From Gemmatimonadota bacterium (GTDB lineage: Bacteria; Gemmatimonadota; Gemmatimonadetes; Gemmatimonadales; GWC2-71-9), in NCBI GenBank assembly GCA_003222195.1, contig QHVB01000029.1:1-64000 (forward strand): DNA of 64,000 bases. Direction: 5' to 3'. Within the stretch, counting starts at the first letter, position 1; every line of letters starts with the position of its first letter. Made by a program: the position numbers and the translations under genes. The notes under the pieces were generated by a model. That model did not search any database and was not told where the DNA came from. It worked only from the letters and a program-made list of their open reading frames with translations. Shown in pieces: positions 49,335 to 59,859 of the stretch.

Positions 49335-50557
49335 TCTATCAAACCGCCCAGGAGCTGCCGGGCAATCACCACGCGCTGAATTTCGCTGGTTCCCTCGCCG
49401 ATTTCACAAATCTTGGCGTCGCGCATCATTCGCTCGACCGGATACTCGGTCGTGTATCCGTACCCGCCGTGGAGCTGGACCGCTTTGGTCGTGGCCCGCA
49501 TGCTGAGCTCGGAGGCGTACAGTTTGGCCATCGCCGCCTCTCGCTTGAACGGATGGCCATGCTGCTTGAGCCAGGCCGCGTGGTAGACGAGTTGTTTCGC
49601 GGCTTCGATTTCGGTGGCCATGTCGGCGAGGGCGAAATGCACGCCCTGGAAGCTCGCAATCGGCCGGCCGAACTGTTTGCGCGTGGACGTATACGTCAGA
49701 CACTCCTCCAGCGCTCCCTCGGCGAGTCCCAGTGCCAAGGCGGCGATGCCAATGCGGCCGCCATCGAGAGTGTGGAGGAACTGGCGAAACCCGTTGTTCA
49801 CGGGCCCCAACACATTCTCCTTCGGCACAACTGCGTCCTGGAAGATCAGCTCCCGCGTGTCCGAGGCGCGCCAGCCGAGCTTGTCTTCTTTCTTCCCGGA
49901 GAGCACGCCCCGGTTCTTTGGCAGCTCGGAGGGGGGCGCATGACCGATCCCGACGCGTTTCGTCTCGTCGAGATCGCAGGTGTCCTTGGTAACGATGAAG
50001 GCGGTGATGCCGTGGGTGCGTTTGGCGTTCGGATCGGTGCGGGCCGTGACGCAGAAGATCTCGCCCACACCCGCGTGCGTAATGAAAATCTTCGAGCCGT
50101 TCAGGACGTAGTGGTCGCCGCGATCGACGGCGCTGGTTTTAGTGCCGCCCGCGTCCGAACCGGCTCCCGGCTCCGTTAGCCCGAAGCCGCCTAGAACCTT
50201 CCCGGTCGCGAGCGGGGGCACGAAGCGCCGCTTTTGATCGTCGGTGCCAAAATCCACGATCGGCGAGGTGCCGAGTGTGGTGTGTGCGCTGACCGTGATG
50301 GCGTGGCTCGCATCGACTTTCGCGAGCTCGTGGATCACGGTGATGTAGGACAGGTAATCCATCCCCGAGCCACCGAGCTCCTCTGGCCACGGAATGCCGA
50401 AGAGGCCGAGCTCCGCCATCTGCTTCACGTTGTCCCAGGGGAACCGACTCTCGAGGTCGTATTGGCGGGCGGTGGGTTTGACGACGTTCTTGGCGAAGTC
50501 TCTCACCATCTCGCGAACCTGGAGATGGTGGTCGGAGAAGTAGAGGCTATCGTGCAT
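49331..50557 (-). CDS. Acyl-CoA dehydrogenase
   Basis: A 408-residue FAD enzyme that introduces a 2,3-double bond into acyl-Co[18 protein letters not shown] and [16 protein letters not shown] line the flavin. [12 protein letters not shown] and the end block [21 protein letters not shown] (in parts) fit the short-chain group. The catalytic base is probably the Glu of [10 protein letters not shown]. An insertion (about 205-235; [13 protein letters not shown]) lies before the usual [10 protein letters not shown]. It lies 12 bases after recQ. Confidence 0.93.
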   Translation of the reverse strand: MHDSLYFSDHHLQVREMVRDFAKNVVKPTARQYDLESRFPWDNVKQMAELGLFGIPWPEELGGSGMDYLSYITVIHELAKVDASHAITVSAHTTLGTSPIVDFGTDDQKRRFVPPLATGKVLGGFGLTEPGAGSDAGGTKTSAVDRGDHYVLNGSKIFITHAGVGEIFCVTARTDPNAKRTHGITAFIVTKDTCDLDETKRVGIGHAPPSELPKNRGVLSGKKEDKLGWRASDTRELIFQDAVVPKENVLGPVNNGFRQFLHTLDGGRIGIAALALGLAEGALEECLTYTSTRKQFGRPIASFQGVHFALADMATEIEAAKQLVYHAAWLKQHGHPFKREAAMAKLYASELSMRATTKAVQLHGGYGYTTEYPVERMMRDAKICEIGEGTSEIQRVVIARQLLGGLID

Positions 50558-50569
50558 GCCGAAATATCA

Positions 50570-51733
50570 TCAGGGCTCCCCGAAGTACTCCAGTATCATC
50601 GCCCGGTGGTTTGTCCGAGACTCGACATAGCGTCTCATGGCTGGACTGATGTGGCCCCAGGCAAGGTCCTCGGGCCGCCACAGCACGAGGCACTCTGATG
50701 CCTTGCCGTCCCTGCCGCCCCTGCCCGCCTCCTGATAGTAGGCCTCGAGGGTCGGCGGCGCGCCCCAATGCAGCACCTGCCGGACGTCCGGCTTGTCGAT
50801 TCCCATGCCGAAAGCGCTCGTGGCGACGATCACGTGGACCTGATCGGCGAGGAAGGCCCGCAGCACTCGCCGGCGAGTGTTCGCGCTCAGCCCGGCGTGA
50901 TAGGGTGCAGCCCGCACGCTGGTCCGGAGCAGCGCGCGCGTGACCAGCTCGGTGAGGCGTCGTGTCGGCGTGTAGATCAGGGAGGCGCCTGGCGCATCAC
51001 GGACCCGCGCACGGATCGCGGCGAATCGCTCGCGATCGTCGCGCATCCGGCGCGTGCCGAAAACGAGATTGGGGCGATCGAACGACGTGACGATGACCTC
51101 CGCGTCGGGCATCCGCAGCACGTGGAGAATGTCCGCTCGGGCGGCGGGCGTCGCGCTGCCCGTGAGCGCGATCGTCGGCGGCCGGCCGAGCAGCGATCGG
51201 AATACGCCGAGCCGCCGATACACCGGCCGGAATTCGTTGCCCCATTCGGTGATGCAGTGCGCCTCGTCGATGGCCAGCAGGCTCACGCGCGTCCCACCGC
51301 CTGTAAGCCGGCGCGTCAGGGATCCCAGCCGCTCCGGCGCGCAGTAGAGCAGCGCGAGCCGGCCGCTCGTCGCGGCGTCGAGCACGAGACGGCGCTGTTG
51401 GGCATCGAGCTGGCTGTTCACATATGCCGCCGCGATCCCGCGGCGCCGCAGCGCGCCCACCTGATCCTGCATCAAGGAAATGAGCGGCGAGATCACGAGC
51501 GTGAGTCCGGTGCTGAGCAGCGCGGGCACTTGATAGCAGAGCGACTTGCCGGCACCCGTGGGCAGGACAGCGAGGACATTCCGACCCGCGAGCAGCGGGC
51601 CGAGCACTTTGAGCTGGTGTACGCGGAAACGGGCGTGACCGAACCGTTCGCTGAGGATTGCGCGCGCGGCGTCGAGCCCGCCGAGCCCGCCGAGCCCGCC
51701 GAGCCCCCCGAGTCCCACGAAGCAGGTCGGCAT
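50570..51733 (-). CDS. RecQ-like DNA helicase lacking the zinc-binding and HRDC regions
   Basis: A 387-residue RecQ-family helicase core. Walker A is VLPTGAGKSLCYQVP, the DExH box is IDEAHCITEWGNEFRP, motif III is ALTGSATP, and the helicase C domain ends with YYQEAGRGGRDG. The protein stops at ILEYFGEP, just where the zinc-binding Cys set of full RecQ begins; the first Cys is replaced (NHR). The N-terminus is a Gly-Leu repeat encoded by 9-base units. Starting ATG 51733 places the repeat before the first helix. Confidence 0.88.
   Translation of the reverse strand: MPTCFVGLGGLGGLGGLGGLDAARAILSERFGHARFRVHQLKVLGPLLAGRNVLAVLPTGAGKSLCYQVPALLSTGLTLVISPLISLMQDQVGALRRRGIAAAYVNSQLDAQQRRLVLDAATSGRLALLYCAPERLGSLTRRLTGGGTRVSLLAIDEAHCITEWGNEFRPVYRRLGVFRSLLGRPPTIALTGSATPAARADILHVLRMPDAEVIVTSFDRPNLVFGTRRMRDDRERFAAIRARVRDAPGASLIYTPTRRLTELVTRALLRTSVRAAPYHAGLSANTRRRVLRAFLADQVHVIVATSAFGMGIDKPDVRQVLHWGAPPTLEAYYQEAGRGGRDGKASECLVLWRPEDLAWGHISPAMRRYVESRTNHRAMILEYFGEP
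51672..51716. repeat. 9-base tandem repeat at the recQ N-terminus
   Basis: GAGCCCGCC is repeated three times (51672-51698), followed by two degenerate copies to 51716. Being a multiple of three, the repeat encodes VGLGGLGGLGGLGGL without changing the frame. Confidence 0.9.
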
Positions 51734-51804
51734 GTCGCACGAAACAGCATCGCCCGCTGCGGCCCCCTACCCCCAAAACGCGGCTCGGGGCACGTTTACG
51801 CGTC

Positions 51805-53940
<2,136 letters not shown>

Positions 53941-53952
53941 GAGACCACCGCC

Positions 53953-54696
53953 ATGCCCAAAGTGACGTGTTCGTTGTGCGACAGCGTGGTCGAAGGTCGC
54001 ACACTCGCTTCTCCCCAGAAGCTGGAAAACCGGATCATCGATCTCATCAAGCAAGACCGCCCCGAATGGGAAGGAAAGCGCGGCATCTGCGCGCACTGTC
54101 TGGAGCAGTACCGCGCCAAGAAGTTCATCGGGTATCTCGAGGCGGAGTATCAGAAGCTGTCGGAGCTCGAGCACGCGGTGGTGTCGAAGGTCACGCGCCG
54201 GGGTCGGGTGAGCAAGCTCGTGCATCAGGATATGGACACACAGATGACGTTCGGCGAGCACGTGGCCGATCGGGTTGCGCAGTTTGGCGGGAGCTGGCGA
54301 TTCATCAGCCTGTTCGGAGGGATTCTCGTCATCTGGATGGGGGTCAACGTTTGGGTGCTCGCCAGCCATCCGTTCGACCCGTATCCCTTCATTCTTTTGA
54401 ATCTCGTATTGTCCACGCTCGCGGCGCTCCAGGCGCCGGTGATCATGATGAGCCAGAACCGCCAGGCGCACAAAGACCGCGTGCAGGCGAATCAGGACTA
54501 CGAGATCAACTTGATGGCAGAGATCGAGATTCGGGATCTACACGACAAACTGGATTCGCTCAGGTTCAAGCAGTGGCACGAGCTCTGGCACATTCAGAAG
54601 CGTCAAATCGAGCTGCTGGAGCATTTGTGCGAACGACAGGCGAATCCCGAGGCAAAGAAGCCGGTGCCGACGCCCTACGTCCCGCCGGAGCTCTAG
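53953..54696 (+). CDS. DUF1003 membrane protein with N-terminal zinc motif
   Basis: A 247-residue protein. Two Cys pairs (C6/C9 and C46/C49) form a likely zinc site. The DUF1003 core follows: FGEHVADRVAQFGGSW, two membrane segments (about 118-138 and 143-162; FPFILLNLVLSTLAALQAP type), and IMMSQNRQAHKDR. A helical tail with charged repeats follows. The family has no known function. Its stop shares the CTAG of a convergent gene. Confidence 0.8.
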   Translation: MPKVTCSLCDSVVEGRTLASPQKLENRIIDLIKQDRPEWEGKRGICAHCLEQYRAKKFIGYLEAEYQKLSELEHAVVSKVTRRGRVSKLVHQDMDTQMTFGEHVADRVAQFGGSWRFISLFGGILVIWMGVNVWVLASHPFDPYPFILLNLVLSTLAALQAPVIMMSQNRQAHKDRVQANQDYEINLMAEIEIRDLHDKLDSLRFKQWHELWHIQKRQIELLEHLCERQANPEAKKPVPTPYVPPEL

Positions 54697-55010
54697 CTCG
54701 CGTCTTTCCAGTCGATCGGGTACGTCCTGCCGCATTCGTGACACTTCGCTTCCTTCTTCCCTTCAGGGACCACCGTGCGCGAATGGCATCCGGGACAGAC
54801 GAGGTGGGGCTCGCGCACCACGCTCCAGCCGTTGGGCCGCTCGTTCCGAATCTCGAGATCGCCTTTCGGAATCCGAACCTCCACGTGGTGCACGTCGAGG
54901 ACCACATACTCCTTCGGGGGAGTCTCGACGACGCGATACCACGCCCCACGGCGGAGGCCCTGGCCCTCGGCGCGATCCCCGCGACTGCGTGCCCACCCGA
55001 TGTCAGCCAT
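54693..55010 (-). CDS. Small zinc-ribbon protein
   Basis: A 105-residue protein of unknown role. Basic N-terminus, a beta-rich middle (YVVLDVHHVEVRIPKGDLE) and a C-terminal zinc ribbon with CPGC and CHEC. The ATG overlaps the GroES-like gene by 8 bases, so they are made together. The stop is shared on CTAG with the DUF1003 gene. Confidence 0.65.
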   Translation of the reverse strand: MADIGWARSRGDRAEGQGLRRGAWYRVVETPPKEYVVLDVHHVEVRIPKGDLEIRNERPNGWSVVREPHLVCPGCHSRTVVPEGKKEAKCHECGRTYPIDWKDAS

Positions 55011-55374
55011 GCGTCCCTCGTACGAGTACCAGAATGGCGGCCTGCGGCACGACGAGATACGTCTTCCCCTCGAACGTGATTTCGACCGCCGCCTTGCGGA
55101 AGAACAGCGCGTAGTCGCCGACCTCGGCCTGCATCGGCAGGTACTTCACCTCGGCGCCGCCGGCGTGCGTTTTCCACGGTTCGTCGTCCATGCTGGCGGG
55201 CTCGGCCATCGGGGTGCCGGGGCCGGTGGCGACGATCCGCCCGCCCTGCACTTGCCGGCCTTCGATGGCGGACGGCGGTAAATAGAGGCCGACGTTCGTG
55301 CGCTCCTCCCCTTCCTCGGGAGTGATCAACACACGATCGCCCACGACGATCAAGCGTTTCGGGTCATCCGCCAC
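55003..55374 (-). CDS. GroES-like co-chaperonin family protein
   Basis: A 123-residue GroES-fold protein; classical GroES is about 97. Landmarks are GDRVLITPEEGEERTNVGL with a GLYLPP version of the mobile-loop/roof area, VATGPG, and DYALFFRKAAVEITFEGKTYL. An insertion (about 56-78, including the MDDEPW and HAGGAEVKYLP area) accounts for the length. There is no groEL next to it, and its partner is a zinc-ribbon gene, so it is likely a paralogue of the main groES rather than the chaperonin lid. GTG start. Confidence 0.82.
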   Translation of the reverse strand: MADDPKRLIVVGDRVLITPEEGEERTNVGLYLPPSAIEGRQVQGGRIVATGPGTPMAEPASMDDEPWKTHAGGAEVKYLPMQAEVGDYALFFRKAAVEITFEGKTYLVVPQAAILVLVRGTHG

Positions 55375-55448
55375 GTCAGATGATTAGCCTTTCATGGGCG
55401 TTTTGCGCAAGTCGCAGGCTCGGCGTGACGTCCGTCACCCGACTTTCC

Positions 55449-55477
55449 TTGACTTGTCCCGTCCCGTTTATAACAAT
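55449..55477 (+). promoter_or_regulatory. Candidate promoter for the membrane/vWA operon
   Basis: TTGACT (55449-55454), a 17-base spacer and AACAAT (55472-55477) lie in the divergent gap. A GGGAGGG ribosome site precedes ATG 55528 by 8 bases. The leader would be about 45 bases. Confidence 0.6.
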
Positions 55478-55527
55478 GTGCCCGCCTCGTAGCGCACGCC
55501 GTCCTCTTTTGCGGGAGGGCTCTTTCG

Positions 55528-56754
55528 ATGCAAGACGCTGTCACCAACGCCGCCCAGACCCAGCAGTGGAGCTTCATCCTCTCGCAGCTGTTCGAGTGGG
55601 TGATGGCTGGGCTCGCGTGGATCGTGCCGTTCCAGGCCCGGGTGTTCGGCTTCGTGCTCCAGGGTCAGACCTTCTGGAGCCTCGCCGGTACGGGGATTCT
55701 CCTGCTCGTGCCCGCCGCCGTATTCATCGCCGGCATCTGGGGCACGATGGTAGCGCTCTACACGATCCCATTCCGTCTGGGGCGCTCGGTGACGCTGCTG
55801 CAGTCGGTCGCGCTCGCGTGGTGGGACGCACTGCGGATGGTCTGGTTCTATTGGGCCGGCCTGGTGCGATTCCTCATTGTGCTGGTCGGCTGGGTCTGGG
55901 GATTGCTCAAGACGGCCGTCCAGCTCGTCTGGGGGACGCTGAAAGGCGCGGTGACCTCCCCGCTCGCCGTGTTGGACGCGACGTCGCGCCGCCCGGGCGT
56001 TCCCTGGCCCGCGTTCTTCATGCTGGTGTTCTGGTCGATGATCGAGGCCACAATTTTCACCTTCACGCTGAAGCCTACGGCGAGCGAGTTGCTCGGCGAG
56101 CTCACCGGCTACGACGTCAACGGGTTCGCGTTCATCACGTTGCTTTGGCTGTTCCTGTGGGTTCTGGTCGCGGGCAGCTTCGCTTGCATTCAGGTTTTGA
56201 ACGAAGCCTTCAAGAGCAAAAAGTACGGGCAGATTGTCTCGATGGTGGCCATCGAAATCGCCGTGGCGATGTTCGAGGTGCTGTTCCTGTATCGCGAGCT
56301 GGTCGATGCCATGACGCCGTGGCTCGCGCAGCAGGGCGTTCAGCTCACAGCCCTTGAGACGATCGGACTCGCGTTCTTCGCCTGGGTGGGCGTGCGCGGT
56401 ATGACGTGGTTCCTCTTTGGCCGCTTTGGCGCGCCGGCGTTGATCGCATTGCTCGGCCGCCAGGCGTTTGTAGTCGAGGGTGCGGGGAGCCACGGCCCGG
56501 CCCCGCAGATGGCGGACTACTGGAAGGGTCCGATCGCGGCCCTGAAAGCGGAGCGCGAATGGTTCCGGAAGGAAGGCCGCGAGGTGTTCGAGCTGGCGTC
56601 GCTCCCGGTCCTGCAGGTGGTTGCGGCAGGCCTCAACTTCCTCTTCGTCGTCTTCACCGGGCGCGGGCATTTCACGCTGCCCTTCAAATCGATCGACGAG
56701 GTCATGGCGGCGACGCATTTCCCGGCCCGCGTGAGCGGCGAGGTGGCCCGGTGA
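55528..56754 (+). CDS. Multi-pass membrane protein of unknown function
   Basis: A 408-residue protein with about seven hydrophobic segments, several in the first 145 residues (rich in Trp, e.g. WVWGLLKTAVQLVWG) and more near 170-190, 205-225, 240-260 and 285-300. A cytoplasmic tail carries a charged segment (AALKAEREWFRKEGREVFE). I do not recognise a family. The stop overlaps a vWA lipoprotein gene (GTGA), which suggests a two-part envelope system. Confidence 0.6.
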   Translation: MQDAVTNAAQTQQWSFILSQLFEWVMAGLAWIVPFQARVFGFVLQGQTFWSLAGTGILLLVPAAVFIAGIWGTMVALYTIPFRLGRSVTLLQSVALAWWDALRMVWFYWAGLVRFLIVLVGWVWGLLKTAVQLVWGTLKGAVTSPLAVLDATSRRPGVPWPAFFMLVFWSMIEATIFTFTLKPTASELLGELTGYDVNGFAFITLLWLFLWVLVAGSFACIQVLNEAFKSKKYGQIVSMVAIEIAVAMFEVLFLYRELVDAMTPWLAQQGVQLTALETIGLAFFAWVGVRGMTWFLFGRFGAPALIALLGRQAFVVEGAGSHGPAPQMADYWKGPIAALKAEREWFRKEGREVFELASLPVLQVVAAGLNFLFVVFTGRGHFTLPFKSIDEVMAATHFPARVSGEVAR

Positions 56755-57503
56755 AGCGCGCGGTAGTCGGGCTACTGGTCCTCGCTCTCGCCGGCTGCAA
56801 ACCGCCGGCGAACGCTCCGCCGCCGCGGAACACCCTGGTCGTGGGTCTCGACATCTCCGGGTCGTTCCGGAAGAGCGGTTATTTCGACGAGGCGATGCGA
56901 TACGCCGCACTGTACATCTACGGCCACGTGAATGGTCTGGGTGGACTCAAGGTGACCACCGACGTCTTCGTCGGTTCCCTCGGCGGCGAGCACGTCGGCC
57001 AGCCGAAGAGCTTCCACCCCATTCAGGATCTCTCGGGGAAAACGCCGGCACAGATCGAAGCCGATTTACGCGCCTGGTTCCCCGAAGACGATCCGATCAC
57101 GGATTTCAACGCGTTCTTCCAGCGCACGGCGGTGCACATCAAGCGCCAGAACCTGGTGCTCGCACCGCTCAACATCGTGCTGTTCTCCGACGGTGTCCCC
57201 GATTTCCCGGGCGCGGGACGCATGCCAGCCGCGCAGCTCTATGCGAAGATCGACGTCAGCCCGATCGAGTACCTCTCACGCAACGTCACGGTCCGGCTCC
57301 TGTACGCGCAGCCACAGGTGGCGCAGAACTGGGAGAAGCTCGTGCCGCGCAATCGCGTGAAAATCTGGACGCAGGATCAGAACGTCATGACCGGCTGGCA
57401 CCGCCACGAAGTGGCAGGTGTCGCCATGGAACGGCAGGACTCGCTCTGGAGTTGGACGCAGCAGATCGTGGACTTCAGGGTGCGCCGGGGCAAAATCCTC
57501 TAG
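56751..57503 (+). CDS. vWA-domain lipoprotein
   Basis: A 250-residue exported lipoprotein (lipobox LALAGC, C16). A proline-rich spacer is followed by a von Willebrand A-type domain with the MIDAS motif D34-I-S36-G-S38 (VVGLDISGS). NIVLFSDGVPD provides a second MIDAS Asp. A protein-protein contact role tied to the upstream membrane protein is inferred. The stop is shared on CTAG with the convergent methyltransferase gene. Confidence 0.75.
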   Translation: MKRAVVGLLVLALAGCKPPANAPPPRNTLVVGLDISGSFRKSGYFDEAMRYAALYIYGHVNGLGGLKVTTDVFVGSLGGEHVGQPKSFHPIQDLSGKTPAQIEADLRAWFPEDDPITDFNAFFQRTAVHIKRQNLVLAPLNIVLFSDGVPDFPGAGRMPAAQLYAKIDVSPIEYLSRNVTVRLLYAQPQVAQNWEKLVPRNRVKIWTQDQNVMTGWHRHEVAGVAMERQDSLWSWTQQIVDFRVRRGKIL

Positions 57504-58237
57504 CTGACTGCTCGGACCCACGCGGCCGGATCGGGGGCCGCGTGGGGTACGAGCCCGCGCCACAACTTGTAACGCAGCTTCGCGAAACCCTTGGGCTCCC
57601 GGCCGTCCTTCACGAACGGAATCAAGCGCGCCACGCCGCGGCGCAGGTGGAGCCGGTCGTTTCGCCACCGCTTCCCATCGCTGGGGCGGTATTGCGCCCA
57701 GCCAATCGATCCGCACAGCCCCGCGGCTCCGAACAGGTCTGAGCCCAGCAACTCCTCGCTGAACACGCGCACCGGTCCCTCGAACGAGTGAAGCACGTCG
57801 TGCAGCGCGACGATGGCGCCGGGGACCAGATGCCCGCGAAAGAGATCGATATCGTCCTTTACTCCGCGATAGGTGTGATCGCCATCGATCCAGAGAAACC
57901 GGATGGGACGGGTCCAGCCGCCCGCCAGATCGCGGGAGTACGCGCGGTGGGCGTCGACCGCGGTCTCGACGCCCGCCGCGCGCAGCGACGCGCGGAAGTC
58001 GTCCCAGGATGACCCTCGCGGGCCCACGTCGGGATCGGTGACCGACGGCCCCGAGTGCGGATCGACCGTGATCACCGGGCCGAGCCCGTACCGCATCGCC
58101 ACCGACGCCAACCCGACCGTCGATTTCCCTTTGAAGCTGCCGATTTCGAGGATGACGCCCTGCGCAGGAGCACACGCTGCGACGAGGGCGAGAAAGCGGG
58201 CTTCGCGCTCGGTGAGCATGCCGGGCGTGGCGCGCAC
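57500..58237 (-). CDS. Class I SAM-dependent methyltransferase (Methyltransf_24 type)
   Basis: A Rossmann-fold methyltransferase-like protein. The SAM loop is VILEIGSFKGKST, the acidic strand end is VDPHSGP, and IRFLWIDGDHTYRGVKDD with LHDVLHSFEGP are typical of the cephalosporin-hydroxylase/Methyltransf_24 group. The GTG at 58237 gives 245 residues. A CTG at 58300 that forms CTGA with the upstream stop would add 21 residues of plausible helix. The substrate is unknown. Confidence 0.75.
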   Translation of the reverse strand: MRATPGMLTEREARFLALVAACAPAQGVILEIGSFKGKSTVGLASVAMRYGLGPVITVDPHSGPSVTDPDVGPRGSSWDDFRASLRAAGVETAVDAHRAYSRDLAGGWTRPIRFLWIDGDHTYRGVKDDIDLFRGHLVPGAIVALHDVLHSFEGPVRVFSEELLGSDLFGAAGLCGSIGWAQYRPSDGKRWRNDRLHLRRGVARLIPFVKDGREPKGFAKLRYKLWRGLVPHAAPDPAAWVRAVS

Positions 58238-58296
58238 ACGCGCCCACGCCTCATCGATCGCAGCGGCGAGGTTCGCTGACGAGGGAGTGGGTGGCG

Positions 58297-58731
58297 TCAG
58301 CAGTACTGCTCGAATGCCGCGGTCAGATCAGCGGCAATGTCCCGGGCATTGCGGCCCTCGATGTTGCGGCGTTCCAGCATGAACACGAGCCGTCCGTCCT
58401 TGAACAGCGCGATCTGCGGCGACGACGGCGGGTAGCCGGTGAAGTAGCCGCGCGCGCGCGCCGTGGCATCCGCGTCCTGCCCGGCGAACACGGTGACGAG
58501 GCGCGCGGGCCGGCGGTCGTGCTGAATCGCCAAGGCCGCCGCCGGGCGCGCATTCCGCGCGGCACAGCCGCAGACCGAGTTCACCACCACGAGTGTAGGC
58601 GCCTGCTCCTTGGTGAGCACGGCGTCCACTTCGTCAGGAGTTCGGAGCTCCTCAAAGCCCAGCCGGGTCAGCTCCTCCCGCATTGGGCGTACCATTTCCG
58701 GATCGTACATCGGGACATTCAGATTGCGCAT
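58297..58731 (-). CDS. BrxA/BrxB-family bacilliredoxin
   Basis: A 144-residue thioredoxin-like protein with the C54-G-C56 motif (NSVCGCAARN) of BrxA/YphP. These reduce mixed disulfides between bacillithiol and proteins. The C-terminus ends in Cys (FEQYC), which is unusual. If the organism makes bacillithiol (some Gemmatimonadota-like phyla may), this is its de-bacillithiolation enzyme; synthesis genes are not in the window. Confidence 0.88.
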   Translation of the reverse strand: MRNLNVPMYDPEMVRPMREELTRLGFEELRTPDEVDAVLTKEQAPTLVVVNSVCGCAARNARPAAALAIQHDRRPARLVTVFAGQDADATARARGYFTGYPPSSPQIALFKDGRLVFMLERRNIEGRNARDIAADLTAAFEQYC

Positions 58732-58738
58732 ATGCTCC

Positions 58739-59497
58739 TCATTTCTTCAAGAACGCGCTGAGCCCGGCGCGAAAATCGGGCGTGCTGCGACTGACGGCGT
58801 TGACATCGGCGCCCAGTCGCAGACCGTCGTCGAAACTTAAGCCGTCGAGCTGATAGAACTGCTGCTTGGTGAACGCGAGCGCCGACGGGCTTGCTTCGGC
58901 GAGCACACGCAGGACCTCCCCCGCCTGGTCCTCGAAATCGGCGTCTTCATACACCCGCGACGCAAGGCCGACGGCCGCGGCCTCGGTGCCGCCCAGCAGG
59001 CGGCCCGTCGCCGCAAGGTCGAACGCGATCTTCTCGCCGACGGTGCGCCGCAGCATCGTCATGACGATCGCGGGGACGAATCCGCGCTGCACCTCCGGAT
59101 AGCCGAACTGCGATGATTCCGCCGCCAGGATGACATCGCACGCGGTTGCCAGGCCACAGCCGCCCGCCAGCGCTCGGCCGTGGACCAGGGCGACGATCGG
59201 CTTCGGCAGCTTGCGCATCCGCACGAACACCTGGGCGAAATCCAGCGCCGCCTGGCGATTCTGCTCGAGCGTGCGATCGGCGGACGCGAGCAGCTCGTTC
59301 AGATCCATCCCGGCGCAGAAGTCCCGGCCCGCGCCGCGAATGGCAACGACGCGAACGCTCGCGTCGAGATCCGCCTGTTCCAGCGCTGCGAGCAACGCGT
59401 CGATCATCGCGGTATCGATCGCGTTGCGCTTATCGGGGCGGTTGAGCGTCGCGGTCATCACACCGCCGGCGACCTGTGCGAGGACGCGATCGCTCAC
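58739..59497 (-). CDS. Enoyl-CoA hydratase (methylglutaconyl-CoA-like)
   Basis: A 252-residue crotonase-fold enzyme. GRDFCAGMDLNEL and GRALAGGCGLATACD form the oxyanion site, and the second catalytic Glu is in FGYPEVQRGFVPAIV. The GFxPAxV block recalls methylglutaconyl-CoA hydratases (LiuC). Grouping with AtuA supports branched-chain or acyclic terpenoid acyl-CoA breakdown. GTG overlaps the upstream stop (GTGA). Confidence 0.85.
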   Translation of the reverse strand: MSDRVLAQVAGGVMTATLNRPDKRNAIDTAMIDALLAALEQADLDASVRVVAIRGAGRDFCAGMDLNELLASADRTLEQNRQAALDFAQVFVRMRKLPKPIVALVHGRALAGGCGLATACDVILAAESSQFGYPEVQRGFVPAIVMTMLRRTVGEKIAFDLAATGRLLGGTEAAAVGLASRVYEDADFEDQAGEVLRVLAEASPSALAFTKQQFYQLDGLSFDDGLRLGADVNAVSRSTPDFRAGLSAFLKK

Positions 59498-59859
59498 GTG
59501 TGCACCTCGATCTCCAGGCGCAGGAGCGCCGTGGAGAAGACCTTGCCTTGCGCATCCGTCTTGAGCGAGATGGTGCCGCCGCCATCCAGCGCGCCGTGCA
59601 ACAGGAAGTTCAGCGCGTAGAGGTTGGGCAGCTCGAAGCGCTCGACCTTGCCGGTGATCATGCCCTTAAAATGTCGCGCCACGCGCGCGGCCGTCACCTG
59701 CTTCACGAGTAACGGGTAGTCCCGCGGCTTGAGCGCGATGAGCCCGATATTGGCGGTGTCCCCTTTATCACCCGATCGAGCGTGGGCGAGGTCTACGAGC
59801 CGGACCTTGCGCGCCCGTGACCGTCCGGCCGTCCGGCCGAGCGACCGTCGTTGTTTCAT
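59494..59859 (-). CDS. Small AtuA-like (AtuA C-terminal-domain) protein
   Basis: A 121-residue protein with the block [12 protein letters not shown] that is typical of the AtuA C-terminal domain. In many bacteria AtuA is one chain; here the domain is a separate gene overlapping atuA (ATGA). The first 18 residues ([15 protein letters not shown]) are encoded by an 8-base repeat (CCGTCCGG twice at 59821-59836) and are not part of the family core. Confidence 0.78.
   Translation of the reverse strand: MKQRRSLGRTAGRSRARKVRLVDLAHARSGDKGDTANIGLIALKPRDYPLLVKQVTAARVARHFKGMITGKVERFELPNLYALNFLLHGALDGGGTISLKTDAQGKVFSTALLRLEIEVHT
59821..59836. repeat. 8-base tandem repeat at the AtuA-like N-terminus
   Basis: CCGTCCGG is present twice in a row, in the part of the gene before the conserved core begins. 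The minus-strand form ACGGCCGG differs at two bases from the ACGGTTGG unit in the M16-like gene. Confidence 0.7.
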
